DNA of 64,000 bases from Candidatus Woesearchaeota archaeon (lineage in GTDB: Archaea > Nanobdellota > Nanobdellia > Woesearchaeales > SM23-78): NCBI GenBank assembly GCA_016930415.1, contig JAFGGS010000016.1, forward strand, positions 213,340-277,339. The letters are read 5' to 3'. The translations under genes were made by a program, and so were the position numbers. The first letter of the stretch is position 1; each line of letters begins with the position of its first letter. Of this stretch, positions 1 to 7,097 are shown one piece after another. The notes under the pieces were generated by a model. The model saw only the letters and a program-made list of their open reading frames with translations, had not been told where the DNA came from and made no database searches.

Positions 1-24
1 ATCTTTCACTCCTTGATTCATCAT
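1..24 (-). CDS. 5' end of the next superoperon gene, probably exosome subunit Rrp42
   Basis: Only eight codons are visible (M-M-N-Q-G-V-K-D), running off the left edge. The start is supported by an AAAGGTGAT ribosome-binding site (27-36) a few bases upstream. The second ATG at 21 could equally be used. The identity is inferred from position alone: in archaea Rrp4, Rrp41 and Rrp42 are usually consecutive, and the first two lie directly upstream here, leaving about 67 nt after the rrp41 stop. Confidence 0.5.
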
Positions 25-91
25 CAATCACCTTTTGTTTTTTCTTATTCAATTCATATCCGGAAGAGAAGAAGCGCACGCCCCCTCACTC

Positions 92-793
92 CTACTCCTT
101 GGCAAACCTCTCCTTGAGAGCCGCCCGTTGGATCTTTGCAATGTCCTTAAGGACCGGAGTCACGTCAGAGATACCCTTCAAGAGCTCCTCTTTCGAGACC
201 TTCCCATCCATCTGAAGAAGAGTTATCTCCTCAGTGCTAGGGACCATCGCGACAGGGATGTCAGCGACGTCCACGTCATGGATGTGCTCCTCATCGCCGT
301 TCAAGTCCACACAGACCTGGTGGTCGACTACGCCGGTGCTGACAGCAGCGACCATGTCCTTCATGGTGATACCTGCATCTGCAAGAGCAATCGCGGCTGC
401 GCATATACCTGCGCATCTTGAACCAGCGTCAGTCTCAGTCAGCTCAATGAAGACGTCGACTACCGCGTTAGGGTAATCCTCCAAGTTGACCACTGGCAAC
501 AAGGATTTCTCAGTAACCATGCTGATCTCCTTGCTCCTCCTGCTAGGACCTGGCTTGATCCTGTCAGTCCCGCTGAAAGGCATCATGTTGTAGTTGCACC
601 TAAGGACTCCTTTCTTAGGATCCTGCATATGCTTAGGGTTAAGCTCCCTAGGACCGTAGACAGCAGCATATGCAGCAGTGTCCCCTATCTTGAAAAAAGC
701 GCTTCCATCAGCTTTCTTAATCACGCCTGCCTTGGCAGTGATAGGCCTTGTCTGCGCAAATCCTCTTCCATCCATTCGCTTAGTATATGTCAT
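92..793 (-). CDS. rrp41: Exosome complex exonuclease Rrp41
   Basis: This is the catalytic RNase PH-fold subunit of the archaeal exosome, which with Rrp42 forms the hexameric ring that degrades RNA 3'-5' with phosphate. The protein has the family opening (KRMDGRG), the GPRE and CNYNMMPFSG segments, the SRRSKEIS phosphate-binding stretch and the ETDAGSRCAGICAA core. At about 234 residues it has normal length. I chose the ATG at 793 (MTYTKRMDGRG) because AAGGTGAT sits seven bases before it. An in-frame ATG at 802 would overlap the rrp4 stop codon. The ribosome-binding site is embedded in the end of rrp4, so translation is probably coupled. Confidence 0.96.
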   Translation of the reverse strand: MTYTKRMDGRGFAQTRPITAKAGVIKKADGSAFFKIGDTAAYAAVYGPRELNPKHMQDPKKGVLRCNYNMMPFSGTDRIKPGPSRRSKEISMVTEKSLLPVVNLEDYPNAVVDVFIELTETDAGSRCAGICAAAIALADAGITMKDMVAAVSTGVVDHQVCVDLNGDEEHIHDVDVADIPVAMVPSTEEITLLQMDGKVSKEELLKGISDVTPVLKDIAKIQRAALKERFAKE

Positions 794-801
794 TTCAATC
801 A

Positions 802-1761
802 TCACCTTCTATTGAATCTTCTATCGCCGCCGCCTCTGCTTCCGCCGCCATAGCCAGCGCCAGCGCCGAATCTTCGGCCGCCGCTCCTTGGAGGACCTCT
901 TGGCCTGGAACCCCTGTCACCATAGCCACCGTGATCCCCACGGTCGCCTCGGTCTCCGCGATCCCCTCTGTCATGACCATAACCTTCCTGGCCTGAACCA
1001 TCTTCTTGGAACTCACGACCCTCACCTTCAGGAGCAGAGTCATCAACCTCGACAAGCTCGACAGTCTTGCCGGTCTTCTCCTCAAGGAAAGACTTGACCT
1101 TCTCAGTGAGCCCTGAGATGTGGCTCTTCTCCTCGATCAGGTGGAGCGCGCTGACCGCGATGATCTCCATCTCCGGCTCTCCATTGATCCAGACGATGCC
1201 GTTCTGACCCACAGTGATCTTGCAACCAGTGGCGTTCTTGATCATAGAGACCATGGAACCCCTCTTGCCGATTATCCTGGGGATCTTATGGGTGTTCACG
1301 AAGACAATCCTGCCGCCCTTAAGCCTCTGAAGGCCAGGACCCTTACAGCTGACGTCAACCAGGTTCTGGCTCGTCACGTTCGTGATCTTGCAAACCAGGT
1401 AATCATCAAGCTCAAAGAACCTTGTAAGGTCGTCTCCCTTTTCAATGTAGCTAAAAGACGCGTCCTTAAGCGGGAGGACTGCAGTGTATGGGCTGTGTAT
1501 CTCCACCCTCCAGCCGCTCATCAAGATGTCAATCACCCGTCCGATTATGACATCATTCCTCTTAGGAAGATACCTGCCTGACAAGGGAACAGTCTTCATG
1601 ACCTTTCCTTCCATCGTCAAGAGACCCAACCTGTTCGCGAGTATCTTATCATTCAACCTGTAAGTGCCGTTGCCCGGAAGGAAACTCATGCCTTGAGCCA
1701 ATACTTCACCAGGGACAACCACTTCCTTGTCCTGTACAAACAATTTCTCTTCATCTGACAT
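802..1761 (-). CDS. rrp4: Exosome RNA-binding subunit Rrp4 with an RG-rich C-terminal tail
   Basis: Rrp4 forms the RNA-binding cap on the exosome ring. Visible parts are an N-terminal domain (PGEVLAQG, residues about 16-60), an S1 domain (about 65-140, with GRVIDILMSGWRVEI) and a KH domain (about 155-210, with the IPRIIGKRGSMV loop). The family usually ends near residue 235. Here roughly 75 residues follow: an acidic linker, then repeated DRG units and an RGG-type stretch ending GGGSRGGGDRRFNRR. Such tails bind RNA or proteins in other systems; a role here is inference. The gene overlaps the start region of rrp41 and has a GGAG site 10 nt before its ATG. Confidence 0.95.
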   Translation of the reverse strand: MSDEEKLFVQDKEVVVPGEVLAQGMSFLPGNGTYRLNDKILANRLGLLTMEGKVMKTVPLSGRYLPKRNDVIIGRVIDILMSGWRVEIHSPYTAVLPLKDASFSYIEKGDDLTRFFELDDYLVCKITNVTSQNLVDVSCKGPGLQRLKGGRIVFVNTHKIPRIIGKRGSMVSMIKNATGCKITVGQNGIVWINGEPEMEIIAVSALHLIEEKSHISGLTEKVKSFLEEKTGKTVELVEVDDSAPEGEGREFQEDGSGQEGYGHDRGDRGDRGDRGDHGGYGDRGSRPRGPPRSGGRRFGAGAGYGGGSRGGGDRRFNRR

Positions 1762-1791
1762 TATACATCAACTCCTGTTTTTCCGTTGTTT

Positions 1792-1838
1792 TTTTTACGT
1801 GTTTACGTTCTTACTGTCGTTTTTACGTGTTTTACGTT
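1792..1838. repeat. ACGT-rich imperfect direct repeat in the SBDS-rrp4 spacer
   Basis: Two near-identical 18-19 bp units (TTTTTACGTGTTTACGTT, 1792-1809, and the same with one extra T, 1820-1838) lie in the 143-nt gap between the SBDS stop and the rrp4 start. The rest of the gap shows nothing else. It may be an internal promoter or protein-binding site of the superoperon, but no TATA box is clear. Confidence 0.5.
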
Positions 1839-1904
1839 GTTTTCTGCGTCGCGCCAAATCAGTGTCATAGCGCGGCAACATAATCCAATCAACTCAATCA
1901 AATC

Positions 1905-2618
1905 TCATCTCTTCTTCTCTACCGAAGCCTCAACATCCCCATGAGTCGCGCTCTTGAGCTCATCAAGGAAGCCAGGAACAGCCCCTGCGGCAAGCTCGAC
2001 CTTTGCGCTAAGCGCCCCATCCCCGAGCCAAGCCTCTTCGACGATGCTGCTCCTGCTCGCGACAAAGCCATAAAGCTTCGGGGCGTAAGCAGCAGGTATC
2101 CTCAAGGTCACGCTCTTGCGCTCGAGAGTCAAGGAGATGACAGACCTAAGCTTGGCCACGACTCCCTCCAATTGATCCTCGACCGGCTTGAAGATATCAA
2201 CATGGACATTTGCATGGATCATCGCAGACTGGAGCCTCTTAGGATCCAAAGGAAGCCCTGTATTGGCGTCAGCAGCCTGCTTCGCGATGAGAGCTATCAG
2301 CTGATCCTTCTTCTCAGACCTGAGCTTGTTCTTGTACTCATCATTGAAATGAAGCTCGCCCTCCTTGATGATCCTGGAAGCCACCTCGAACTCATCAGAG
2401 GTCTCGAATACCTCGCTCATGAGCTCCTTGCTTGCAAGCTCTCCGGACTGCACGCTCTTATAGACGTGAGGAGCCATCAATGCGCTGTTGATATCAGCTT
2501 CTCCATGCCTGTGCTTGACCGCGTTCTCCGGCTCGATGACTATCTCGAACTCGTGGCCGTGCATGCTCATCCTGGCCACGCTGTGAGTCGCTTTCTCCTT
2601 GTCGAATGTCTGGCGCAT
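1905..2618 (-). CDS. sbds: SBDS-family ribosome maturation protein (Sdo1)
   Basis: The SBDS protein acts in late maturation of the large ribosomal subunit; in eukaryotes it works with EFL1 to release eIF6. The 237-residue length is typical. The N-terminal FYSH domain (about 1-90) contains the V-A-R-M and EFEIVIEPE segments, followed by a helical middle domain (about 95-165, with NTGLPLDPKRLQSAM) and a ferredoxin-like C-terminal domain (about 170-237). GAGGTGAT lies 7 nt before the ATG. It sits 31 nt after psmA in the conserved archaeal order. Confidence 0.95.
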   Translation of the reverse strand: MRQTFDKEKATHSVARMSMHGHEFEIVIEPENAVKHRHGEADINSALMAPHVYKSVQSGELASKELMSEVFETSDEFEVASRIIKEGELHFNDEYKNKLRSEKKDQLIALIAKQAADANTGLPLDPKRLQSAMIHANVHVDIFKPVEDQLEGVVAKLRSVISLTLERKSVTLRIPAAYAPKLYGFVASRSSIVEEAWLGDGALSAKVELAAGAVPGFLDELKSATHGDVEASVEKKR

Positions 2619-2649
2619 ATCAAAATCACCTCTTAGGTTTTCTTGCCGA

Positions 2650-3369
2650 TCAGGCCTGGATTATCTTCTTGAGCTTATCCCTGCCAAGCTTCACCATCTT
2701 CTTATCCTTCTCATCCACGTACGCAGCGTCTATCCTCTCGACGTTGAAGTTGCTATCGAGGACCTTCTTGAGAGCCTTGATGCAGAGCTTCAAGCCCTCC
2801 TCAAGAGTCATTCCGTCCTTGTACTCCTTCTGGAGAACCTCTTCTATCTCAGGCTCACCCTCTCCGATCACGCTGGCCTTATACTGGTAGAAGATGCCGG
2901 TAGGATCAGTCTCAAATAGCTTCTTCCCACTCTCATCAACGCCCGCTATCAGCAAGCTCACGCCAAAAGGCCTAAGACCGCCGCTTTGGGTGCACATCTG
3001 CTTGATGTCGCAGATGCCCTTGACGATCGCGAGTGTGTCCACTGGAGAGTCATAGACCACCTTGTTCTGCTGTGCCTTGACCTGCGCCTGCTCTACAAGA
3101 ACGCGGGCGTCGCTTATTATGCCGGCAGCAGTGGCGATTATGTGATCATCAACCTGGAATATCTTCTCTATAGCCTCAGGCACGACCAGCTTGTCTACAA
3201 TCCTCTTGTCAGTCACGAGAAGGACCCCGTCCTTGTAAACCAGGCCAATCGCGGTGTTGCCGAGCCTCACAGTCTTCTTGGCGTACTCCACCTGAAGAAG
3301 CCTGCCGTCAGGACTAAACATTGTAATCGCCCTGTCATAACCCATCATTTGGTGCTGAATCGGTTGCAT
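2650..3369 (-). CDS. psmA: 20S proteasome alpha subunit
   Basis: This subunit forms the outer rings of the archaeal 20S proteasome and gates substrate entry. The N-terminus shows the alpha-subunit signature (GYDRAITMFSPDGRLLQVEYA, of which YDRAITMFSPDGR and LQVEYA are diagnostic), followed by GNTAIGL, the DKR segment, and the RPFGVSLLIAG and DPTGIF motifs. The 239-residue length is normal. A GGAGGATGG site precedes the ATG. The beta subunit is not in the window. Its position between Pop5 and SBDS matches the known archaeal superoperon. Confidence 0.97.
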   Translation of the reverse strand: MQPIQHQMMGYDRAITMFSPDGRLLQVEYAKKTVRLGNTAIGLVYKDGVLLVTDKRIVDKLVVPEAIEKIFQVDDHIIATAAGIISDARVLVEQAQVKAQQNKVVYDSPVDTLAIVKGICDIKQMCTQSGGLRPFGVSLLIAGVDESGKKLFETDPTGIFYQYKASVIGEGEPEIEEVLQKEYKDGMTLEEGLKLCIKALKKVLDSNFNVERIDAAYVDEKDKKMVKLGRDKLKKIIQA

Positions 3370-3464
3370 TTTTTCCCATCCTCCGAACTTTTCTTCTCCT
3401 AATCCCTAAATCCCTATTTTTCCAAATCTAAACTTAAACTTGATGAACATCAAGACAAAAAAAT

Positions 3465-3881
3465 CTATTCCCCCACCATCGCGGCTGCGCGATGGACCAT
3501 GCCACTCACTGCAAGAGTCCGTATCATTACCCTTATCCCTTCAAGCTGCTTAAGCATGACAAAGCAGGTCCTGATAAAGTCTACGAATGCACGATCAACC
3601 CTCAGAAGCCCTCGCTGGAGACCAGGATTGTACTTCACCCGAAGAATCCCTGCCTTCGAGGAGTGGAATACTCCTAAGAGCTCGTTTATCCTAATGATAA
3701 GCTGCCTGTCAGCATCCTTGCCCAAAGGCTTCTCGCTCACGATCTCAAAGGCAATGTATCGCTTCTTCTCGCGCATGCTTGGCTTCAAGGCATTTACCTT
3801 AGGCCTGGGCTTAGAAGCTTTAATGCTTTTCTGAGAAAGCCCTCTTGGATCATTCCTTTTCATGTAGGTCTTAGTTACCAT
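3465..3881 (-). CDS. rnp2: RNase P protein component Pop5 (Rnp2)
   Basis: Pop5 pairs with Rpp30 to support the catalytic domain of RNase P RNA in tRNA 5'-end processing. The core has the RYIAFEIVSE strand, the helix IIRINELLGVFHSSKAGILRV split over residues 63-84, then GLLRV and IRTLAVSGMVHRA. The 138-residue protein carries a basic N-terminal segment of about 35 residues. It is the first gene of the superoperon, with about 95 nt between its start and psmA's stop and a leader of roughly 90 nt from the promoter at 3995-4002. Its partner Rpp21 is at 59795-60118. Confidence 0.9.
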   Translation of the reverse strand: MVTKTYMKRNDPRGLSQKSIKASKPRPKVNALKPSMREKKRYIAFEIVSEKPLGKDADRQLIIRINELLGVFHSSKAGILRVKYNPGLQRGLLRVDRAFVDFIRTCFVMLKQLEGIRVMIRTLAVSGMVHRAAAMVGE

Positions 3882-3980
3882 TGAACCGTTTCCGAGAAAA
3901 AACGCAGATCAATATTCAAACAATTTTGATTTTGTAATCGAACGGCCCCGCACGCGCTCTTTCTCTCTGTCAAGAGGGAT

Positions 3981-4015
3981 AAAAACAGCACCAATTTATA
4001 AAGATTGCTGTTTTT
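3981..4015 (-). promoter_or_regulatory. Superoperon promoter: TATA box inside a perfect 10-bp inverted repeat
   Basis: The TATA box TTTATAAA (3995-4002) lies in a 15-nt spacer between AAAAACAGCA (3981-3990) and its exact reverse complement TGCTGTTTTT (4006-4015). The box is itself palindromic, but the only gene start downstream on either side at a fitting distance is rnp2 on the minus strand. A symmetric dimeric repressor binding here would block TBP. The rest of the 227-nt gap (3882-4108) shows no gene. A hairpin terminator is the alternative reading. Confidence 0.6.
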
Positions 4016-4108
4016 CTATTACTCAAGCCGCCCTTGAAAGGAAGAAAAGAAGCGTAAGAAAAGGGAAGCGCAGTCTAAGAGGCAAGCAGCACATCAGAAC
4101 GGCAAGGA

Positions 4109-5443
4109 TCACGCCTTGAGAATTCCCTCGATCTTCTTCAGCATCGCATCCAGTTTCTCCTTAGAATCAGCCTCGATCCTCAGCCTGACCACTGGCTCAG
4201 TATTGCTCTTCCGAAGGTTGAACCACCAGTCATCGTAACTGACAAATACACCATCCAGCTCCAAGCTCTTGCCATCCTTGAAAGCGTCTGCGACGCGGCT
4301 TAGGACCTCATCAGCGTCCTTGACGTGATAGTTCATCTCCGGAGTCGTGAAGTACTTCTGGAAAGACTTGGCCAGCTCAGAGAGCTTCTTTCCCTCAACG
4401 ACCATGGCCTTAAGCCCCTTAAGCGCGGCGTAGAGTCCGTCATCTATTGCATAGTGATCCTGGAACATCATGTGGCCTGAGAGCTCGGCCGCAAAGACTC
4501 CCCCCTCATTCTTAAGCTTCTCCTTGTAGAAGGGATTGCCTACGCGCATCATCACAGGAGTGCCCCTATTAGCCCCGATGACCTCCTTCACTACCTTGCT
4601 GAAACGCAGGTCGTAGTACACTCTCTTGTCAACCCGCCCGTTAAGCTCGTGAGGCACCAGGATCGAAGTCAAGATATCAGCGAAGACCACATCTCCCTTC
4701 TCATCAATTAGAAGCGAACGATCAGCATCTCCATCAAAGAAAACACCACAGTCAGCCTTCTCTTCGATCACAGCAGCCCTAAGCTGCTCAAGATTATGCT
4801 CCTCAGCAGGATTCGCCTGGTGATGAGGAGTGTTGAAGTTCACCTCCTCATTCAAGAACCTGAAATCAAGCCCAAGGCTCTCAAAGACAGGCCTTGCAGT
4901 TATCGCCCCCATGCCGTTTGCGCAATCGACAATGATCTTCAAGCCCTTGACCTTCTCGAAGTGCTCCACTATCTCAGAAACATAGTCCTTCAGCACGTCC
5001 AACGTCACTTTTCTGCCGCGGCCCTGCTTCCAAGGCTTGATTCCAGAAGGATCCTCGACTAGTTTCTTCACAAGATCAAGCTCGCCTGGGCTTGAGAACT
5101 GGATCGCGTCCCTGACAAGCTTCAAGGCATTGTACTCCTTAGGGTTGTGAGACGCAGTAATCATGATCCCTCCAGGGAAATTCTTTGCAGCGACAGCGTA
5201 ATTAAGAAGAGGAGTGGTACAAAGGCCAAGGTCGTACACGTCGATACCAAGCTCCATCAAGGCTTCCACCACACTAGCATAGAGCGAGGGGCTGCTCTCC
5301 CGGCCGTCCCTGCCGATCACGAGCTTATCAGCCTTCAGGTAGAAGGCAAAGGCCTTGGCTGTCAACGAGGCCACTTCTTCATTGATATCAGAAGGGTATA
5401 CTCCTCTCACATCGTACGATTTGAATGCTTTAAGGCTCACCAT
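4109..5443 (-). CDS. Phosphomannomutase/phosphoglucomutase
   Basis: An alpha-D-phosphohexomutase that interconverts hexose 1- and 6-phosphates, supplying nucleotide sugars for glycans. Diagnostic parts are the phosphoserine loop (ITASHNPKEYN, about residue 96-106), the Mg-binding loop (FFDGDADRSLL, about 236-246), the sugar-specificity segment around GGVFAAELSGH, and the phosphate-binding C-terminal domain with RKSNTEPVVRLRIEA. The 444-residue length is normal. The ATG at 5443 lies about 30 nt after a TATA box (TTTTATATA, 5469-5477), which fits leaderless transcription. Substrate preference cannot be read from the sequence. The surface protein further along is rich in glycosylation sequons and could be a downstream user. 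Confidence 0.9.
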   Translation of the reverse strand: MVSLKAFKSYDVRGVYPSDINEEVASLTAKAFAFYLKADKLVIGRDGRESSPSLYASVVEALMELGIDVYDLGLCTTPLLNYAVAAKNFPGGIMITASHNPKEYNALKLVRDAIQFSSPGELDLVKKLVEDPSGIKPWKQGRGRKVTLDVLKDYVSEIVEHFEKVKGLKIIVDCANGMGAITARPVFESLGLDFRFLNEEVNFNTPHHQANPAEEHNLEQLRAAVIEEKADCGVFFDGDADRSLLIDEKGDVVFADILTSILVPHELNGRVDKRVYYDLRFSKVVKEVIGANRGTPVMMRVGNPFYKEKLKNEGGVFAAELSGHMMFQDHYAIDDGLYAALKGLKAMVVEGKKLSELAKSFQKYFTTPEMNYHVKDADEVLSRVADAFKDGKSLELDGVFVSYDDWWFNLRKSNTEPVVRLRIEADSKEKLDAMLKKIEGILKA

Positions 5444-5473
5444 CAAGAAGATAACGCGCAGAACATAGTATAT

Positions 5474-5517
5474 AAAAGTTATGATTCAACAATGTAAAAG
5501 TTATGATTCAACAATGT
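5474..5517. repeat. Perfect tandem duplication of 22 bp
   Basis: Two identical 22-bp units lie head to tail (5474-5495 and 5496-5517), each containing TTATGATTCAACAATG. The first unit overlaps the TATA box of the phosphomannomutase promoter, so copy number could influence that promoter. Confidence 0.85.
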
Positions 5518-5568
5518 GAAAAATACGAAAGAAAAAAAGCCGGGAAAAATTTCTAGAGATAACCAGCC

Positions 5569-5604
5569 GATGATTCAGCCGATGATTCAGCCGATAATCC
5601 AACC
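5569..5604. repeat. 12-bp tandem repeat after the L11 stop codon
   Basis: GATGATTCAGCC occurs twice exactly (5569-5580, 5581-5592) and a third, diverged copy (GATAATCCAACC, 5593-5604) follows. The block begins four bases past the L11 stop codon. GATTCA is shared with the nearby 22-bp repeat, so the two arrays may have a common slippage history. Confidence 0.8.
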
Positions 5605-5607
5605 AGC

Positions 5608-6342
5608 TTATTTCTTGGCAGGAGCGCCCTTAGCACCGCCAGCACCGCCCTTCTCTGCAGGTAAGACTTCCTTGATGATGAGGTCAGGGATCTCCAGCTC
5701 TTCCAGGCGCTTCCTGATGATCTTAGGCTCCTTGCCCTCCATCTCTTTCAGGACTGCCTTGGCCTTAGCAGTATACTCATCACGTTTCTTTGCGATCTCT
5801 TCCTGCATGCGCTTCTTCTCAACAGCCAAAGTCTTAATCTCTTCAGCAGTAAGCTCTGTCTTTCCAGAAGCGATCTCTGCATCGAACTTGCCAGCCTCAA
5901 CAGCCTTCATGGCATCCTTCGCGTGCATCTCCTCGACCATGATACCCATAGAGTTACAGGTGCCTATGACCTCCTTGACTCTCTGCTTGACATCCTTCCC
6001 CTTAAGAGCGTCTTCCTTCATCTTAGCGATCTTCAAGACCTGCTCGATCTTCAAGTCAGCGACGTGATCCAATGGATTGCCTGAACCCTTGTCGACCCCA
6101 GCCTCCTTCTTGATGAGCTCAGCAGCCGGAGGAGTGCCTATGGTTATCTCGAACTCCTTAGTATCAGTATCAATAATGACCTTTACAGGGACCTGCATCC
6201 CCTTGAAAGACTCGGTCTTCTTGTTAATCTCAGCAACGACCTTACCGATATTCACGCCCTTAGGACCCAACGCAGGACCAAGAGGAGGCGCAGCTGTCGC
6301 TTTACCGCCTTCAACAAGTGACTCAACAACATCTTTAGCCAT
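5608..6342 (-). CDS. rpl11: 50S ribosomal protein L11 (uL11) with a long C-terminal extension
   Basis: L11 binds the GTPase-associated centre of the large rRNA. The N-terminal domain is canonical (LVEGGKA, PPLGPALGPKGVNIG) and the C-terminal RNA-binding domain ends around GTCNSMGIMVE. Archaeal L11 usually has about 160 residues; this one has 244, with some 85 extra residues forming a highly charged helical segment and a GGAGGAKGAPAKK tail. The ATG at 6342 gives the standard MAKDVVE start. A TATA box (TTTATAAA, 6369-6376) lies about 30 nt upstream. An in-frame ATG at 6351 is possible. Confidence 0.95.
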   Translation of the reverse strand: MAKDVVESLVEGGKATAAPPLGPALGPKGVNIGKVVAEINKKTESFKGMQVPVKVIIDTDTKEFEITIGTPPAAELIKKEAGVDKGSGNPLDHVADLKIEQVLKIAKMKEDALKGKDVKQRVKEVIGTCNSMGIMVEEMHAKDAMKAVEAGKFDAEIASGKTELTAEEIKTLAVEKKRMQEEIAKKRDEYTAKAKAVLKEMEGKEPKIIRKRLEELEIPDLIIKEVLPAEKGGAGGAKGAPAKK

Positions 6343-6368
6343 GATAACCATCACGAAAATTGGAGGGG

Positions 6369-6376
6369 TTTATAAA
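6369..6376 (-). promoter_or_regulatory. TATA box of rpl11
   Basis: TTTATAAA centred about 30 nt upstream of the L11 start. The predicted transcription start falls between the ATGs at 6351 and 6342, so the mRNA would be leaderless or nearly so. Confidence 0.6.
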
Positions 6377-6473
6377 TGTTACTGTCAGGAATTCTCCAGA
6401 TAGCCGCTCCAGAAAACTTTAAAAACAAGCTAGTTAAAGAGAATGAAAGGAAAAGAAGAGAAAAAGAGGAAGA

Positions 6474-6821
6474 ATGACGCACGAGCCCACCAACAAGGAA
6501 CTCTATGATGAGATGCAGGACTTAAAGAAGCTAGTCAGGCATGTCCTGGACGTCCTCCTAGAGATAAGGACTCTTGAAGAGGAGATCAAGCTCTTCGAAG
6601 GAAGACAAGCGCAAGACGAGGACAAGATAGCGAGGGCAGTCAAGAAGAAGAGATTCACGTCAGTCTTTGAGTGGAAGAACGCGATCTGGGACCGCTGCCC
6701 GAACAAGAAAGAAGAGGTCGGAGCAAAGACAGTCTCCTTCAGGTGCACGCTCCTCAAAGGCCCCTGCATGTTCGAGAAGTGCCCCAGGAACTTTGCAGAC
6801 GACGACCCCTACAACCCGTGA
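6474..6821 (+). CDS. Small coiled-coil protein with a C-terminal four-cysteine cluster
   Basis: Not recognised. Residues 1-65 are strongly charged with a heptad-like leucine pattern, predicting a coiled coil. The C-terminal 45 residues carry four cysteines (C-x~20-C-x6-C-x4-C, in RCPNKK, FRCTLLKGPC and EKCPRNF), suggesting a zinc- or metal-binding knuckle. GAGGAAG precedes the ATG and a TTTAAAAA box lies at about 6416-6423. It is a single gene on the plus strand opposite L11. A coiled coil plus zinc knuckle would fit a nucleic-acid-binding adaptor, but that is inference. Confidence 0.75.
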   Translation: MTHEPTNKELYDEMQDLKKLVRHVLDVLLEIRTLEEEIKLFEGRQAQDEDKIARAVKKKRFTSVFEWKNAIWDRCPNKKEEVGAKTVSFRCTLLKGPCMFEKCPRNFADDDPYNP

Positions 6822-6933
6822 GATAATCCCTTACAAGGCCATGATCAAGCAACAAGCATTCTCTAAAGAAAACACTTATAAACACTCTTGAGTTCTAGTT
6901 GAGCAGCATAAACGCCCAGAAAATGTACCTATC

Positions 6934-7037
6934 GCGGGGGTGCCAGAGTCTGGAAAATGGGCAGGACTTAAGCACTAGAGACAGTGAAGATATCCTGTGG
7001 CTTAGTGCCTACCGGGGTTCAAATCCTCGCCCCCGCA
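6934..7037 (+). tRNA. tRNA-Leu (anticodon UAA) with an intron of about 19 nt
   Basis: The acceptor stem is GCGGGGG (6934-6940) with CCCCCGC (7030-7036) and discriminator A. D stem CCA/TGG, anticodon stem CAGGA (6962-6966) with TCCTG (6993-6997), long variable arm GGC-TTAGT-GCC typical of Leu, and T arm CGGGG-TTCAAAT-CCTCG. The anticodon loop is 26 nt rather than 7. With anticodon TAA at 6969-6971 and the usual position after base 37, the intron is about 6973-6991. It contains a CACT/AGTG hairpin, and CTT/AAG pairing gives a bulge-helix-bulge-like splice substrate. No CCA is encoded. A TATA box (TTATAAAC) lies near 6874. Confidence 0.92.
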
Positions 7038-7097
7038 GATTCTTCCCATCTTCTTTTACAAAAGATTTTTAATGCACACAACATCTTCTATTAAGCC

